From: Helianthus annuus
Lineage: Eukaryota; Streptophyta; Magnoliopsida; Asterales; Asteraceae
Assembly (NCBI RefSeq): GCF_002127325.2
Contig: NC_035448.2
Location: 5,451,220 to 5,515,219, forward strand
Reading direction: 5' to 3'
DNA: 64,000 nt
A program made the translations under genes and the position numbers. Shown here one piece after another: positions 22,310 through 34,051 of this stretch; the first letter of the stretch is position 1; each line of letters opens with the position of its first letter. The notes under the pieces were generated by a model that made no database searches, was not told where the DNA came from, and saw nothing but the letters and a program-made list of their open reading frames with translations.

Positions 22310-24987
22310 AGGAGTTGGTTAACGTACAAATTGTGTTAACGTACGCAGCGTACGAAATTGAGATACAACATGCGAACTTCACTTTTCACAATGCGGTTTT
22401 TTTATAACATGCTATTTTCTCTTTTTTTTTACAACATGCTATTTTTCATCTTTCAACATGCGACTTTTTATATTTTACAGCATGCGAGTTTTGTAACGCC
22501 CGTCTTAATTAATCAAGATTTTAATAATTACGATACACATTTTGCTGCTAAAATGTGACTTTAAAAAAAAATTGTCATACTTACATTCCCATAAGTTTAC
22601 AACATTTAAAAAAAAACATATTTGTAAGTATTTACATAATTCACTTATAACAAAACAAATCAAGATTTGACGCGGAAGCTTCATTTAACGTGTGTTCGGT
22701 TCTTGCTCGACGCTTGATCTTCATCTAGGACTCTCGACATTCACCTATGATCAAAACCAACTTAAAAGTCAGTTTTGATAGTTAAATAACAAGTACAACA
22801 AGGTAATTGGGTCAAATAAACAAAAATTTCAATATTTTACCCCGTCGCCGCACACCACGGCAAATGCCTTTGGCCGTGGCGCGACGCCACAGCTTCAATT
22901 CGACAGAATGTGTGATGCTGGTGCTGCATATTTGCCCAGCTAAGTTTTAACCAAAACCTAACTTCAAAATGGCATAACTTTTGATCTAGACCTCCGTTTT
23001 ACGCGATTCTTTTTCCTACGCGTTCGTAATTTAATCCTCCATCTCATGGAGTAAAAATCCGACATCTGAATTTACAAAATTTTAGATTTCAAGCTCTCGG
23101 CTTGAAATTCAATTAAGACACTTTTGACCCGTTCATGCTTTTACCAAACTAACTTGTTATTTTCCTTCAAATTACCATGGTCATCATATTCTATCCGTTT
23201 ACTAATCTTCAAGATTCAACTTTACGGGTTCCTTAAGAAATTTTAACCCGTTTTGCATATATACTCGTTTTGACCCGTTACGAGTATTTTACATCTTTAG
23301 ACTTAAATCATGCTTCTATTAGTTTACATCCTATCCCGATTTTTTATACGAATTCCAAAGACTCAATTTAACAAGACGTTTATTTCAAAACAACTCTTTA
23401 AAGGTTGTTTGCCCTATTTACCCCTCAAGGGCTTTTTGGTCAATTTTAGCCCTTCATTTGTGCGACGAAGGACTTCCGCTATTAATTGACCCAAAATATC
23501 GTCTTTAGCTATAATTCTAAACATGCGTACCTGGCTCGGGTCATAAGATTGACCCGTTAAAATACCTTTCGCTATTAATTTCTAGTTAATAGCAACGCGA
23601 ACCATGTGTTAATTCCTGTGATCACAAAACTCAACAAGCGATCATCAAATATTATTGACAAATGGTGTTAACAACACCATTTGACCCGTTCGGTCAAAAT
23701 GACTAATTATCATTTCGAGATGGTATTTAATTACCATTTCACCCCCCTTAACCTATCCTGGTTTACTTTTGAATTCATCTTACTTAAGACTCGTTCTTGT
23801 TTTGTTTGACCCGTTATGGCTCACGCCAAATGGTGTCCTTTCAAATCCCTTTATATATTCATTAGTCCATGTCCGGATTACTATTTGACCGTTTTTACCC
23901 TTTTTACCATAATTCATGGTTTCTTATCTTTCTCACCTTTTCCGACTCGCATTTAAATTGTGCCGGAACATCATGTTTCGTTTACTCAATATAATTCAAA
24001 TTCAATGCTCGCAATCAAGCATTTGGTAATAAAATAAAAGGCGTAAGCTTCACTTACGTCGCATCCAAACTATGCTTCTCTTTTCCTTCTTAATTCGTTT
24101 GACCCGCTTCCTTCTCCAAGCTTCCACCTAGCTTGTTACGCGTCAAACTATCATCATCGTTTTCAAGGTGGTTAGTTAAATCATAAATTTAATACGATCA
24201 TTCCACGTTACGCATTTACTATCAGAATTTTTCATTCGATCTTATTAATGGTCAGTTTGACTTTCAAAAGTCAACTGCCTCTTTTTAATATATATGAAAT
24301 GCACAATTGAATTCAACGAACTCACTTAGGCATTTCTTCAACTATTCGGTTGTCACCATTTTTAGGCCACTAACTCACCCAAGGTTCTAGCCGAGTTTAT
24401 TATGTTTTCAATACTTTATCTTGTTCATGTGATTATCAAGACTAATTTGTCCATTCATTTCACAAGGACTAAGGGTTCCTCATATACGAGTGAAACCCGT
24501 TTCGTCATATCACTAGCATTCACCCGAACACCTAATACAACCAAGTTCTACCTATCAATTTAGCAGTTAACATGATTTCAAACATCCATATTCATGAAAT
24601 AAATCCCTAATTTCACTACAACCTTCAAAACCCTTTTTGAATCATGTATAATCAAATACTCAAATTTGCAATTTGTTTAAGTATTTCGCTTCAACTATCA
24701 ATTATGATGATTTCCAGCACAAGCATATCATCAACCTCATTATTTAGCTAAAACCCACTTAGCACATACAAGGGAATTCATCAAACCCTAGTTTTTAACA
24801 CTAATCCTTCAAGTTTTCAACAAGGGTTTGTTTCTAAACATGAATTTCATCACAACAATGCTCATAAATTCATTGTTCATTCCAGAATTTTGATTATGAT
24901 TTCTCATCATAATTTCGAAGTATCACCAAATAACAAAATTCAACATACCTTGTAATCCCCACGACTAGGTGATTACGAATTGGTGTT

Positions 24988-26709
24988 TGATGCGTGTGAA
25001 GTGCTATATATTTTAGGTGTATATTTTAAGCCCTTTTTACACTTTTTAGCCAAGTTTTAAATTTATAAACACGATATTCACTAACACTAAACACACACAT
25101 GGGCAAGTGCACCCATCGTGGACGTAGTATAGTGTTGGTAAGATACCGAGGTCGTCCAAGGACACAAGAGCTTTTAGTACCGGTTTATCCTCAACGTCTA
25201 ATCAAATCAGAATGTTAGAAAAAAGTTTTTTAAACTAAAAATAAAACTAACTAAAATACTGAAAATAAAATAAAAATAAAAACAGATAGACAAGATGAAT
25301 CACTTGGATCCGACTAATGTGTAGTGTAACCTTTGATTATTTTTGCACTTGTTTAAGAGATTATCTTAGTTATTGTAGTAGACCCCTCTTTTGAAGGCGA
25401 CGTTACCCTCAACCCAGTAGTTTGAGTAAGCAAAGATACAATCCTAAAGGGTCGAATTATTGAAAGATAATTAATTAAGTTATTAATGCATAATATGGTA
25501 GGCCCCTCTTTTGAAGGCGACGTTACCCTCGGCTAAGTAGTCTGAGTCAGCAAGGATACAGTCCTAAGTAGCCGGGTTAAAGTTTTAATAGTAGTTTAAC
25601 TTATGAGGGGATCAAAGAGTTTGGACCCCCGCCATCCAATACCGTTGGGTATTGAAGGAGGTCCTACTAAATTTGACCCAGGTCCTATGCAGGATCTATA
25701 CACTGAACAATGGCAAGACTCTTACCAAACCGTTCCCTTAACCCCCGACCAGGTAGCCAACATACCTCCATATAGACCGTGGAGATATGAATGGTGAAAA
25801 TCTTTTATTTTATATAGACAGTAAAATAATGCCAAGACACCACGGACAAACGATAAGGAAGAATCATCTTCAACATAAGAAACTAGTAATTAAAGTCATT
25901 AATACAAAACCAATTAAAAAGTGCAAAAGATTAAAAATAAAAAGTATTACACTAAACACTTGTCTTCACCAAGTGATGTAAGAGACTTAGGCAAACATGG
26001 CCTTTGATTGTCAAGAACTCTTACGATCAATCTTGGATCCTGAGACGACTCACACAATCTATGATGGACAATGGATGATGGTGGTGGATGATGGTGTTGT
26101 GATGGTGGTGGGTGGTGGGTGAAGTGTGAGAGAGGTGGTGTGCCAAGGGATGAGTTGCAAGAGCTCCAAGCACTCCTATTTATAGGCTGAACAGAAGCTC
26201 GGGCACGGCCCCGTGCCCATCCGTCTCTCCCTTCATTAATTGCAATTTCATTAAATGTTGTCTGCATTAGTTGACCACACCCCGTGCCCGCTGAGCACGA
26301 CCCCATGTGCAGAAGCATATCTGTATTATTGAGATTTGCATGGATTTCGCGAATCTTATAGTTGACCACGGCCCCGTTTCCGCTGAGCACGGCCCCGTGG
26401 TGGGCAATAGAAGCTTCTACCATTTTGTCTTTTCTGCTGACACTTGGGCACGCCCCCGTGCTCACTGAGCACGGGGCGTGTTCAGGCTTCTGTCTTCTTG
26501 TATGCTTGGGAAGATGTTGTCGGGAGGTCGGGCATGCCACGTTTATTCCTTTTTAGCTGCCTTTTTGCTTCTTTTGTTTATTTGAGCTCATTTAATCCTG
26601 AAAATACAAAAGGAAGACAAAAGCACACTTTTTCCAACATTAGTACTAAAAAAGGGTTAGTTTTATGCCACAATTGATGTAATTTATATGTTGCATTTTG
26701 TGCACATCA
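24988..26709 (-). repeat. 3' LTR of the Athila-like element
   Basis: 1,722 bp with TG...CA borders. A TATA motif CCTATAAATAGG lies at 26175-26186 (minus). Upstream of it in transcription sense (26204-26480) are repeated CACGGCCCCGTG-type palindromes. It retains a 29-bp segment with one such palindrome that the other LTR lacks. A 64-codon plus-strand ORF (25603-25797) is shared with the other LTR. Confidence 0.92.
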
Positions 26710-26735
26710 AATACCCCCACACTTGAACTTTGCTT
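26710..26735 (-). other. Polypurine tract of the Athila-like element
   Basis: Read on the minus strand, AAGTGTGGGGGTATT directly abuts the 3' LTR, the expected site of plus-strand DNA priming. Confidence 0.75.
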
Positions 26736-28611
26736 GTCCTCAAGCAAAACTCTTTATAATGTGGCTTTTTTCACTCCCAAATGGAATGGGTAGAAGAGAA
26801 GGTTTTTTGGACTTGTCATAGAGTGTCGGGATTTCCAAGATTCTTTATTAAGTTTTATTTTTATTTATTTACAATCCTATTCGTCATGATTGATTAAAAA
26901 CGTTTCACAAGATAAATTACTTATTTAGGCATAACATGCCTTTTTAAAACTCCATTTATTTACAAGTTCACATACTGACGTGGGATCACTCAACACTCGG
27001 CCGAAGGTGTATTTTTTTTAGTGATTCTCTCGAGAGCGGCATGGAACTTACTCCTACCATAAGCTTGCCAAGCAATCAATCCTCCTCCTTTTTAACTATA
27101 TACCTTTATAAATATCAAGAGGACTTTTTGGGTGAAGGGTTAGGCTTGGGCTAAAGGTGGGTGGTTGGGTTAGTGGTTAGAAAAAAAAAAGGGCGAAAAG
27201 CGTAAAAAGCGTCGATTTTTTTAAAGACTTTATTTTTCACAATTTTATTTTTATTTTGATGAACCATTTCTTTCAAACCAAGTTATTTTTGATGAACTTG
27301 TTTGTTTATTTGGTTTCATCAAATATATTTTTTTTCAAGTCATAAGAAAAACCGAGCTTTGTTACTAAAAAAAAGGGTTAAAATAAAAAGGTTTAGGTGG
27401 GTACAAAGGTTGATTGTTTTGGGTTAAGAAATGAAAAGGTTTAGGCTCAAAGGGGTTAATCTAGGGGGATTTTGGGTAGGTGGTAAAAAAAATGAAAAAT
27501 AATGGTGTAGAAAGAAAAAAAAAAGGTTAGTCCTAATGCCTCCATCATTTACTTACTCGGGTTTAAGTTGGTAAGGACCGGGAATGCATTGTTGTGGCAA
27601 GTTCTAGAGTCGTACGAACCAAGCGGCTATTCACATAAGAAATGAAAAATGAGCATTTAGTGTAAAGATATGTATTTGTATGCTCAATAAAGGCTCAAAA
27701 CTCACTTTTGTGGGAATGGGTTTTTATGTGATCAAGTATATATAATCAAATTTTAACTAAGTTTGTCATGTCGTTTCATAATTTTCTTATGTTGGTTCTT
27801 TTTATCACGACGCTATCGGTTGTAAACTTGTAAAAATATAACCTTTTTTTAGAACTTGAAATTCCCAACTTAAACTTAGACAACTAAAAAAAATGAAAAT
27901 TTTTGAAAAAATTTGGGGTGATTAGCGGTTCCAATAGAGTTTTGTGTAAGGCTTGTTGATTAGGACTTGCAAGATTCAAAGTTTTAGCATCCCCCCCACA
28001 CTTAAATTACACATTGTCCTCAATGTGTCCCAAAAATAAGTTTTTAGGTTTATTGAATGTGTAAAAGGGTGTCAAAAGCAAAATTTCATGTTACTGGCAC
28101 TGTGGACACGGCCCCGTGTCGGATGGACACGACCCCGTGTTCAGGTGCCAGTAATGAAAACTTACTGAAGGTGGACACGGGGGCATGTTGGCTGGACACG
28201 ACCCCGTGCCTGGCAAAAAATCTGCAGAAGGTAAACAAACAGCTGGTCTGGGAGGTGGCCACGGGGGCGTGTCGGCCGGACACGACCCCGTGTAGACAGT
28301 CTGCAAGGTTAAAAAACAGGTTTCTAGCTCCGGTTTTCCTGTCCCGGCTTTAGTAGTACTAATGTTTAGTACTCTAAGCCTCGTATGTACCTGTTTTATC
28401 AATAAATACCACACCAAACAATACCAAACATCCTAGATTACCAAGTTCAACATCCTTGTCACAAAGTAAAAACAAATGCAGAAAAATAAAAAGAGTTAGG
28501 GAAAGTAAATTGTTTAACACTCGGCACGCAGGCCGGAAATTGTTTGATAGAAAAAGGGGGTTTTAACCTGTGGGATCACCAAACACCTGCTCCTGCTCCT
28601 ACTCCACCCGC
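26736..28611 (-). other. Non-coding 3' region of the Athila-like element
   Basis: Between the extra ORF and the polypurine tract there is no credible ORF. The region holds purine-rich stretches and, at 28100-28290, three pairs of CACGGCCCCGTG/CACGGGGGCGTG palindromes. Short overlapping frames here are palindrome by-products. Confidence 0.6.
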
Positions 28612-29775
28612 CTACTCCATATCTTCATCACTGTCCTCGTCATCACCTCCTCCTCCATGCACCGCCATGTACTCCCGGATGCTTCCGATGTCATCTTGGA
28701 TGTCGGAGATGTTTCTTTCAATGGCTCCGACCCGGTTGTACGTGTTGTTGGCGAGGTTGTAGGTGTTCCTGGTGCACATAAGGTTTTCCTACAAAATATC
28801 ATGCAAACTCTGAAAGTTAGGAAAACCACCTCCTTGCGAGGAGGATTGGCCTGGATCACCGTGAGGGTGGTACTGGTAGTGGGGAGGTTGTTGAAACTGT
28901 GGAGCGTGAAGGACTAGTGCCTCTTGCGGGTTCCATGCATGCCCTTGCATCCTCTGAAAGCTAACCGACCCGTCTTCCACCTCATAGATTAGGTTCATGG
29001 AGCGGCAGATGTGTACATCGACTCGTCCCGACCATGGGCTCCTTTCGAAAGACCTAGGTATGTTCACGAAGCGCTTGAAGAGGCGGTAGACCCATCCCCC
29101 GAAGAAGATAGGGGTTGGTGCATGAGCTAGCCGGTTCAGATGCATGTTTCGGAGTAGGAGAAAGGGAACATCGAGGTGTCTTCGGGTATGAATGCATTGA
29201 AGGACTATCAAATCTCTCAACCCAGCAACGCCACCACTATCATGTCTTTGGCTTAAAGAGTAACCGAGGACCCTATGGATGTATCGATAGAGTGGGTCCC
29301 TCAACTTGGTACTCTTTGTGCTGCTTGGGTTGTAGTGCCCTTCACCAATCTGAGCCCACGCGGCTTGGCGCTCGTTCTCATCCAAATCTCGCACCCCTCC
29401 GGTGTTCTCTTCACTTCCCGAATCCTCCTCCGTATACAGCCCAACTATTGCCCCGAATTGTGCCATTGAGATCGAGTACTTCGTTCCACCACATCGGAAT
29501 GCCACCCCATCATTGTCGAAAGGGTCGCACCTTGAATTGAAAGTGAATGTGCTATAGAACTCCATAGTGCACTCATGGACGGAACGAAGTCTAGTGGTTA
29601 AGGCAATTCTTAGTGGGCCGGTAACGAGGTTGTTAAACCGGTCAAGTTGGTTCACCACGGCTAAGAGATCCGTGCACCCTTGTCTTGGATATTCTTCCGG
29701 TCTTGTTTGAAGTGTGTCATATCTGGCCCTAGCATCGAGCTCATTTGCGTTGAATCTTGTGAACTTCTTCGACAT
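28612..29775 (-). pseudogene. Athila extra ORF (ORF1-type, env position)
   Basis: The reading frame starts at the ATG at 29775 (MSKKFTRFNANE) and runs to an in-frame TAG at 28789-28791; the frame stays open beyond it to 28612. It resembles the Arabidopsis Athila ORF-1 family (PF03078-type), by motifs such as FGAIVGLYTEED, YIHRVLGYSLSQR, LLLRNM and EVEDGSVSFQRMQGHAW, and sits where env-like genes sit. An AG acceptor with a pyrimidine tract immediately precedes the ATG, fitting expression from a spliced RNA. The function of the family is unknown. The C-terminal part is acidic and glycine-rich. Confidence 0.7.
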
Positions 29776-30553
29776 CTGAAAGAATACATCAAAAGTTAGC
29801 ATGAAATAGTGAAATTTTTCGGAGAAAACTGAAAACAGTGGGCTGGACACGGCCCCGTGCTTAGCGGGCACGACCCCGTGTCCAGGCGTCTGTTACTCAA
29901 AAATTCCATTTTTCGACCCGGTCCCGAAAACTTGAAAATTTTTGGTCAAGTATGTGCGGTTTCCCTCGAAAATGAAACCCCAAGTGCCGTTTTTCCCAAA
30001 ACAAACCGTTTACCCCTTCAATTTTATCTTTTTCGGTTCAAAAATAAGGGTTTGGGGTTTTTATGAGAAATCGGGCAAATCTATCAATAATACAAGTGGG
30101 TTTACTTTCCATAACACTAATCTATACTAATGCTATCAGATCTAAGCAAAAATTTGAGGTTTGATCCGGATGAACTTCAAGAACCCTAGATTTTCCCCCC
30201 AAATTTTTGATGTTTTAACTACATACAAGTAACTAATCTAACTACTAATGATGATAGAATCATACCTTGATGTTATTAGAATGAGAGGAGACGTCGAAAA
30301 TCTGCGGAAAATCGCCTGGACCAGAGCGTTTTGCAGGGAAACGGGGCGTGTGGAAATGATGTAACTGTTATGAAAAAGGTGTTTTATCCCGAACAGATGC
30401 GCGGACACGGCCCCGTGCTGAGCAAAGTTTTTGAAATTTTTTTTAACTAGTGCTCGTGTGAGTGCCCTGTTTTCCCAAAACTCGGTTAGAAGACTTACCA
30501 GTTTCGATGTTTATCCGCTTGTTCGTAACCTACCAGGTATGATGTTGATGCTT

Positions 30554-31416
30554 TTATTCGTCAACCGTTCGAAGCGAGATTTCTTCCTCCTCATCCTCAA
30601 TGAATCCTTGATAGAGTTTCAGCCGTTGACCATTGACTTTGAATGGAATACCATTCCGAGATTTAATTTCTACTGCACCATGAGGAAAAATATGGGTGAC
30701 AGAAAAAGGACCTGACCAACTAGATTTTAGTTTACCCGGAAATAATCGAAGTCGTGAATTAAACAATAGAACTTGATCTCCCACTCGAAATTCATTAGGT
30801 TTAATGTGTTTGTCGTGTAAATTTTTCATTCTTTCCTTATAAATTTCAGAATTAGAGTATGCATAATTCCTTAATTCGTCTAATTCATTTATTTGACAAA
30901 ATCGATTTTTACCTGCAAATTCTAAATCTAAGTTTACATTTTTTATTGCCCAGTAGGCCTTGTGAGCTATTTCTACCGGCAAATGACAACTTTTTCCATA
31001 GACGAGCTTATATGGGGTGGTGCCTATAGTTGTTTTATAGGCAGTTCGAAAAGCCCATAAAGCATCATCTAATTTATCGGCCCATTCCTTTTTATTTAAT
31101 CCTACGGTTAGTATTCGTTTTAAACCTTTATTAGTCACTTCGGCTTGTCAGCTGTTGAAACCCGGTGATAGACCCCATATCTTGTTAAAAAAAATTCGAG
31201 TTGATGATTACAAAAATGGGTACCTCTATCACTTATTAATGCTTTAGGTGTTCCAAAACGAGAGAATAATTTTTTCAGAAATCTTACCACGACTCTTCCA
31301 TCATTTGTTGGAAGTGCCTCGGCCTCGGCCCATTTAGACAAGTAATCTACTGCCACAAGTATATATTTGTTTCCTTTTGACGGCGGGAAAGGTCCCATAA
31401 AGTCGAGTCCCCACAC
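30554..31416 (-). pseudogene. Athila-like integrase, catalytic and C-terminal parts, frameshifted
   Basis: The catalytic core begins [19 protein letters not shown] and has the second acidic motif SDRGTHFC. It ends at a stop (31135-31137), after which the frame shifts. The C-terminal piece (31138-30554) continues with WAFRTAYKTTIG, YGKSCHLPVE and the chromodomain-free tail VGDQVLLFNSRLRLFPGKLKS. The segment that would hold the catalytic glutamate falls at the break. Integrase inserts the cDNA into host DNA; this copy cannot. Confidence 0.85.
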
Positions 31417-31446
31417 ATCAAAAATTTCACAAACGAGAATGCCATT

Positions 31447-32010
31447 TTATGGCATTTCGTTTTTGGAAGAAATATTACCTGATTTTTGGCAAGCATCACA
31501 TGTCTTAACTAGACTTTGCGCGTCTTTGTAAATGGTCGGCCAATAAAATCCTGAATCAAATACCTTTCGTGCGATACTAGCGGCACCATGATGTCCTCCG
31601 TATGGACCTTCATGACAATGGCATAGAATTCTTCTTGCTTCACTACCATGTACGCACCTTCGAATGAGTTGGTCGGCACACATTTTGAAAAGATAAGGAT
31701 CTTCCCAAAAGTAATGCTTCACATTAGCAAAGAATTTTTTTCTTTGGTGATGTGGCCATCCTTTGGTGACTATACCGCTAGCTAAGTAGTTAGCATAGTC
31801 GGCATACCATGGCTCTTCCTTGTACTCCACCATTTCTAGGGACTCCGTTGGAAATTTTTCGTTGATTTGCTCGTCCTTAGTTGCCTCTAAAGCTGGGTCT
31901 TCTAAGCGTGAAAGATGATCTGCAGCAGTGTTTTCTGCTCCTCTTTTGTCTTTGATTTCAATATCAAATTCTTGGAGGAGGGTAGATAAGTCCAGCGTCA
32001 AGTAATTTGA
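31447..32010 (-). pseudogene. Athila-like RNase H end plus integrase zinc-binding domain
   Basis: The frame opens with the last part of RNase H ([27 protein letters not shown]). It then has the integrase HHCC finger: [14 protein letters not shown]...CDACQKSG. A stop/frameshift at about 31445 separates it from the integrase core. RT core and most of RNase H are absent at the junction near 31971-31990. Confidence 0.85.
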
Positions 32011-33118
32011 TGACTTCGTTTTTAACCACTTCTTGCTCATTTGGATTTACCCTACGTTGTGGTTGTATTACCGATTTGTAGTCATCATTCATTAAAATTT
32101 TATGCGTGCACATGGAAGGACTTATTCCTTTAATATCTACAAGCTTCCAAGCGACCGCATTTTTATGTTTTTTCAAAAGTTTAATTAATTTTTCTTTTTC
32201 TAAACTACTTAATTTAGACGAAATAATTACAGGTGATTTACCATCTTTGTCTAGAAAAGCATATTCCAAACCTTTCGGAAGTTCTTTGAGCTCAAGAGGT
32301 GGGTCTTTAGGAGACTCCTTATTTTGTTGCTCATTTTGATCAAGAACTTTAAAAGTTTGTTCTATGGCGACCTCTTCTTCAACAAAGTGGTCAATCTTTT
32401 CACTTGTATAGGGTGGCTCATCTTCATCTTCAATTAGGGGGTCATTGTTGCCAAAAGGATATTTCATTGAGTGCTCAAGATCTATGCTCCTTTTGAATGC
32501 CCCTAGTTGAAGAGGTAGATTGTTGAACTTCCGGTTTTTCAAAGCTTCATGAGTTTTTACAAAAGGTCGTCCCAACACTAGAGGAGCGTCATCGAGGATG
32601 ACGAAGTCGGTTGGGATTACCATTTGATTTGATTGAACCAAGACATCCTCAACTACACCGATTGATTTTATTACTTTCCGATCGGATAGAAAAATGGGTA
32701 TTTGAAGTGGAGAAAAATCACTAATACTTAACTTTTCGAAAATGTAGTTAGGCATTATGTTAACACAAAGATCTTTATCAATGGTGACGTTACTAATAAA
32801 TGAATTCTGAAAGAAACATGGAACCGGTGTAATGTTAATTTCAAAAGGGTCTTCTTTTATTAGCGAAGTTTGATCATTAGTTAACTTAACACTTACCATT
32901 TCCTCAATTTTAGTGTTAGTGTTTAACTCTTTTAAAAACTTAGCATGAGTTGGTACAAAACAATGGTTTTCAAAAGAAGGTGACAAGAGATTAATTTCTT
33001 TAAAATTAGACTCTTCTTGAATTTTAACGCTATCGTCCTCAACCCTTTTGTTGTTTAACTCATGTGTCGGTTTTTCACTTATTTGTTCTTCCATTTTTAA
33101 CTCTTCAACTATCGTTTC
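31971..33118 (-). pseudogene. Athila-like protease and RT start, truncated by deletion
   Basis: The 376-codon frame includes the degenerate protease region (IDKDLCVNIMPNYIFEKL, DDAPLVLGRPF). It continues into the approach to RT ([34 protein letters not shown]). It then breaks off at a deletion that fuses into the RNase H tail. At its 5' end it runs back into the nested element at 33118 and continues in the frame at 46110-46717. YxDD and the other RT catalytic motifs are missing. Confidence 0.85.
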
Positions 33119-33992
33119 TGAAGGGGTATGGTCCCAGATCTCGCGTCAGCATCGACCGCGAGTGACCATTACCCTTATCAAAACCCCCACTAGCCAACAA
33201 CCTACTTGTGCCCATGCGAGAACGCATCGACACAAGGGTTGAATCCAATCTGTCTAGTGATGGAGGAGGACTTACCTGGAACATGAGAACGTAGAGTGAT
33301 GCGACATAGCATCACATCTGGTGTATGAAAACGGAAGTATTCACAGCGATGCGGCCTCGCACCGCGTCCAGTGAACACTTCTATCAATACAAGGAAGCTG
33401 GATAACAGCAACAGTCACCACAGGCGACGATGCGGCCAGCACCGCATCTCGCGTATTTCTTGATCACAAGCAAGAGACGCGATAACATCAGATGTTACCG
33501 CAGGCAGCGATGCGGCTCGCAACGCATCCTATACGCTCAACAAGTGGGACTGACACCACAGTGCAAGTGGCACCAATGGCAGTCACCTGTCAGGGCTACG
33601 TAAGCAACGGACTGACGTGGCGTAACATCCATAACCGACAAGCCTGACACACCTGCAAAGGTGCAGCACGTCGTCAGTCCGTCCATCATCCTCCTCCTTC
33701 ACTCCTCGGCTATAAATACCAACCCCAAACCAGGTTTGAGGTATCTCTTCACAACTCTCTCACTACTACTACTATCATACTTTGCTTCCCAAGCAGATTA
33801 CTGATTCTCACGCCGGAGAGTGGTAACAAGGAGCACCCCCACCCCATCCTCCTTGTTACGAGTCACGGTTTGTTTCCTTGTGCAGGAGATCAACCCACCG
33901 GTGATCCAGCCAGCGATCCTCGAGAGGAAGGGATTAACCCTTCTTGACGAGAACAGTGAGTTAACCCTGCCCGGTTAACCATTGTTTCATCA
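33119..33992 (+). repeat. 5' LTR of the Tat-lineage element
   Basis: 874 bp, TGAAGGGG...TTTCATCA. A TATA box (TATAAATA, 33711-33718) stands in U3, followed by a cactactactac leader typical of the R start. The short minus-strand ORFs across it are not credible. Confidence 0.95.
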
Positions 33993-34012
33993 TTGGCGCC
34001 CACCGCTACTCT
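33993..34012 (+). other. Primer-binding site of the Tat-lineage element
   Basis: TTGGCGCCCACCGCTACT follows the LTR directly. TGGCGCCCA matches the start of several plant primer sites; I could not decide which tRNA. Confidence 0.6.
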
Positions 34013-34051
34013 TAGCACTTTTTCAGCTATCCTTTTCCCTCTCTCAAGATC

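Noticed and set aside
25947..26540. 197-codon minus-strand ORF in the Athila-like LTR
   Set aside because: It spans the TATA box and the CACGGCCCCGTG palindromes and is broken in the other LTR.
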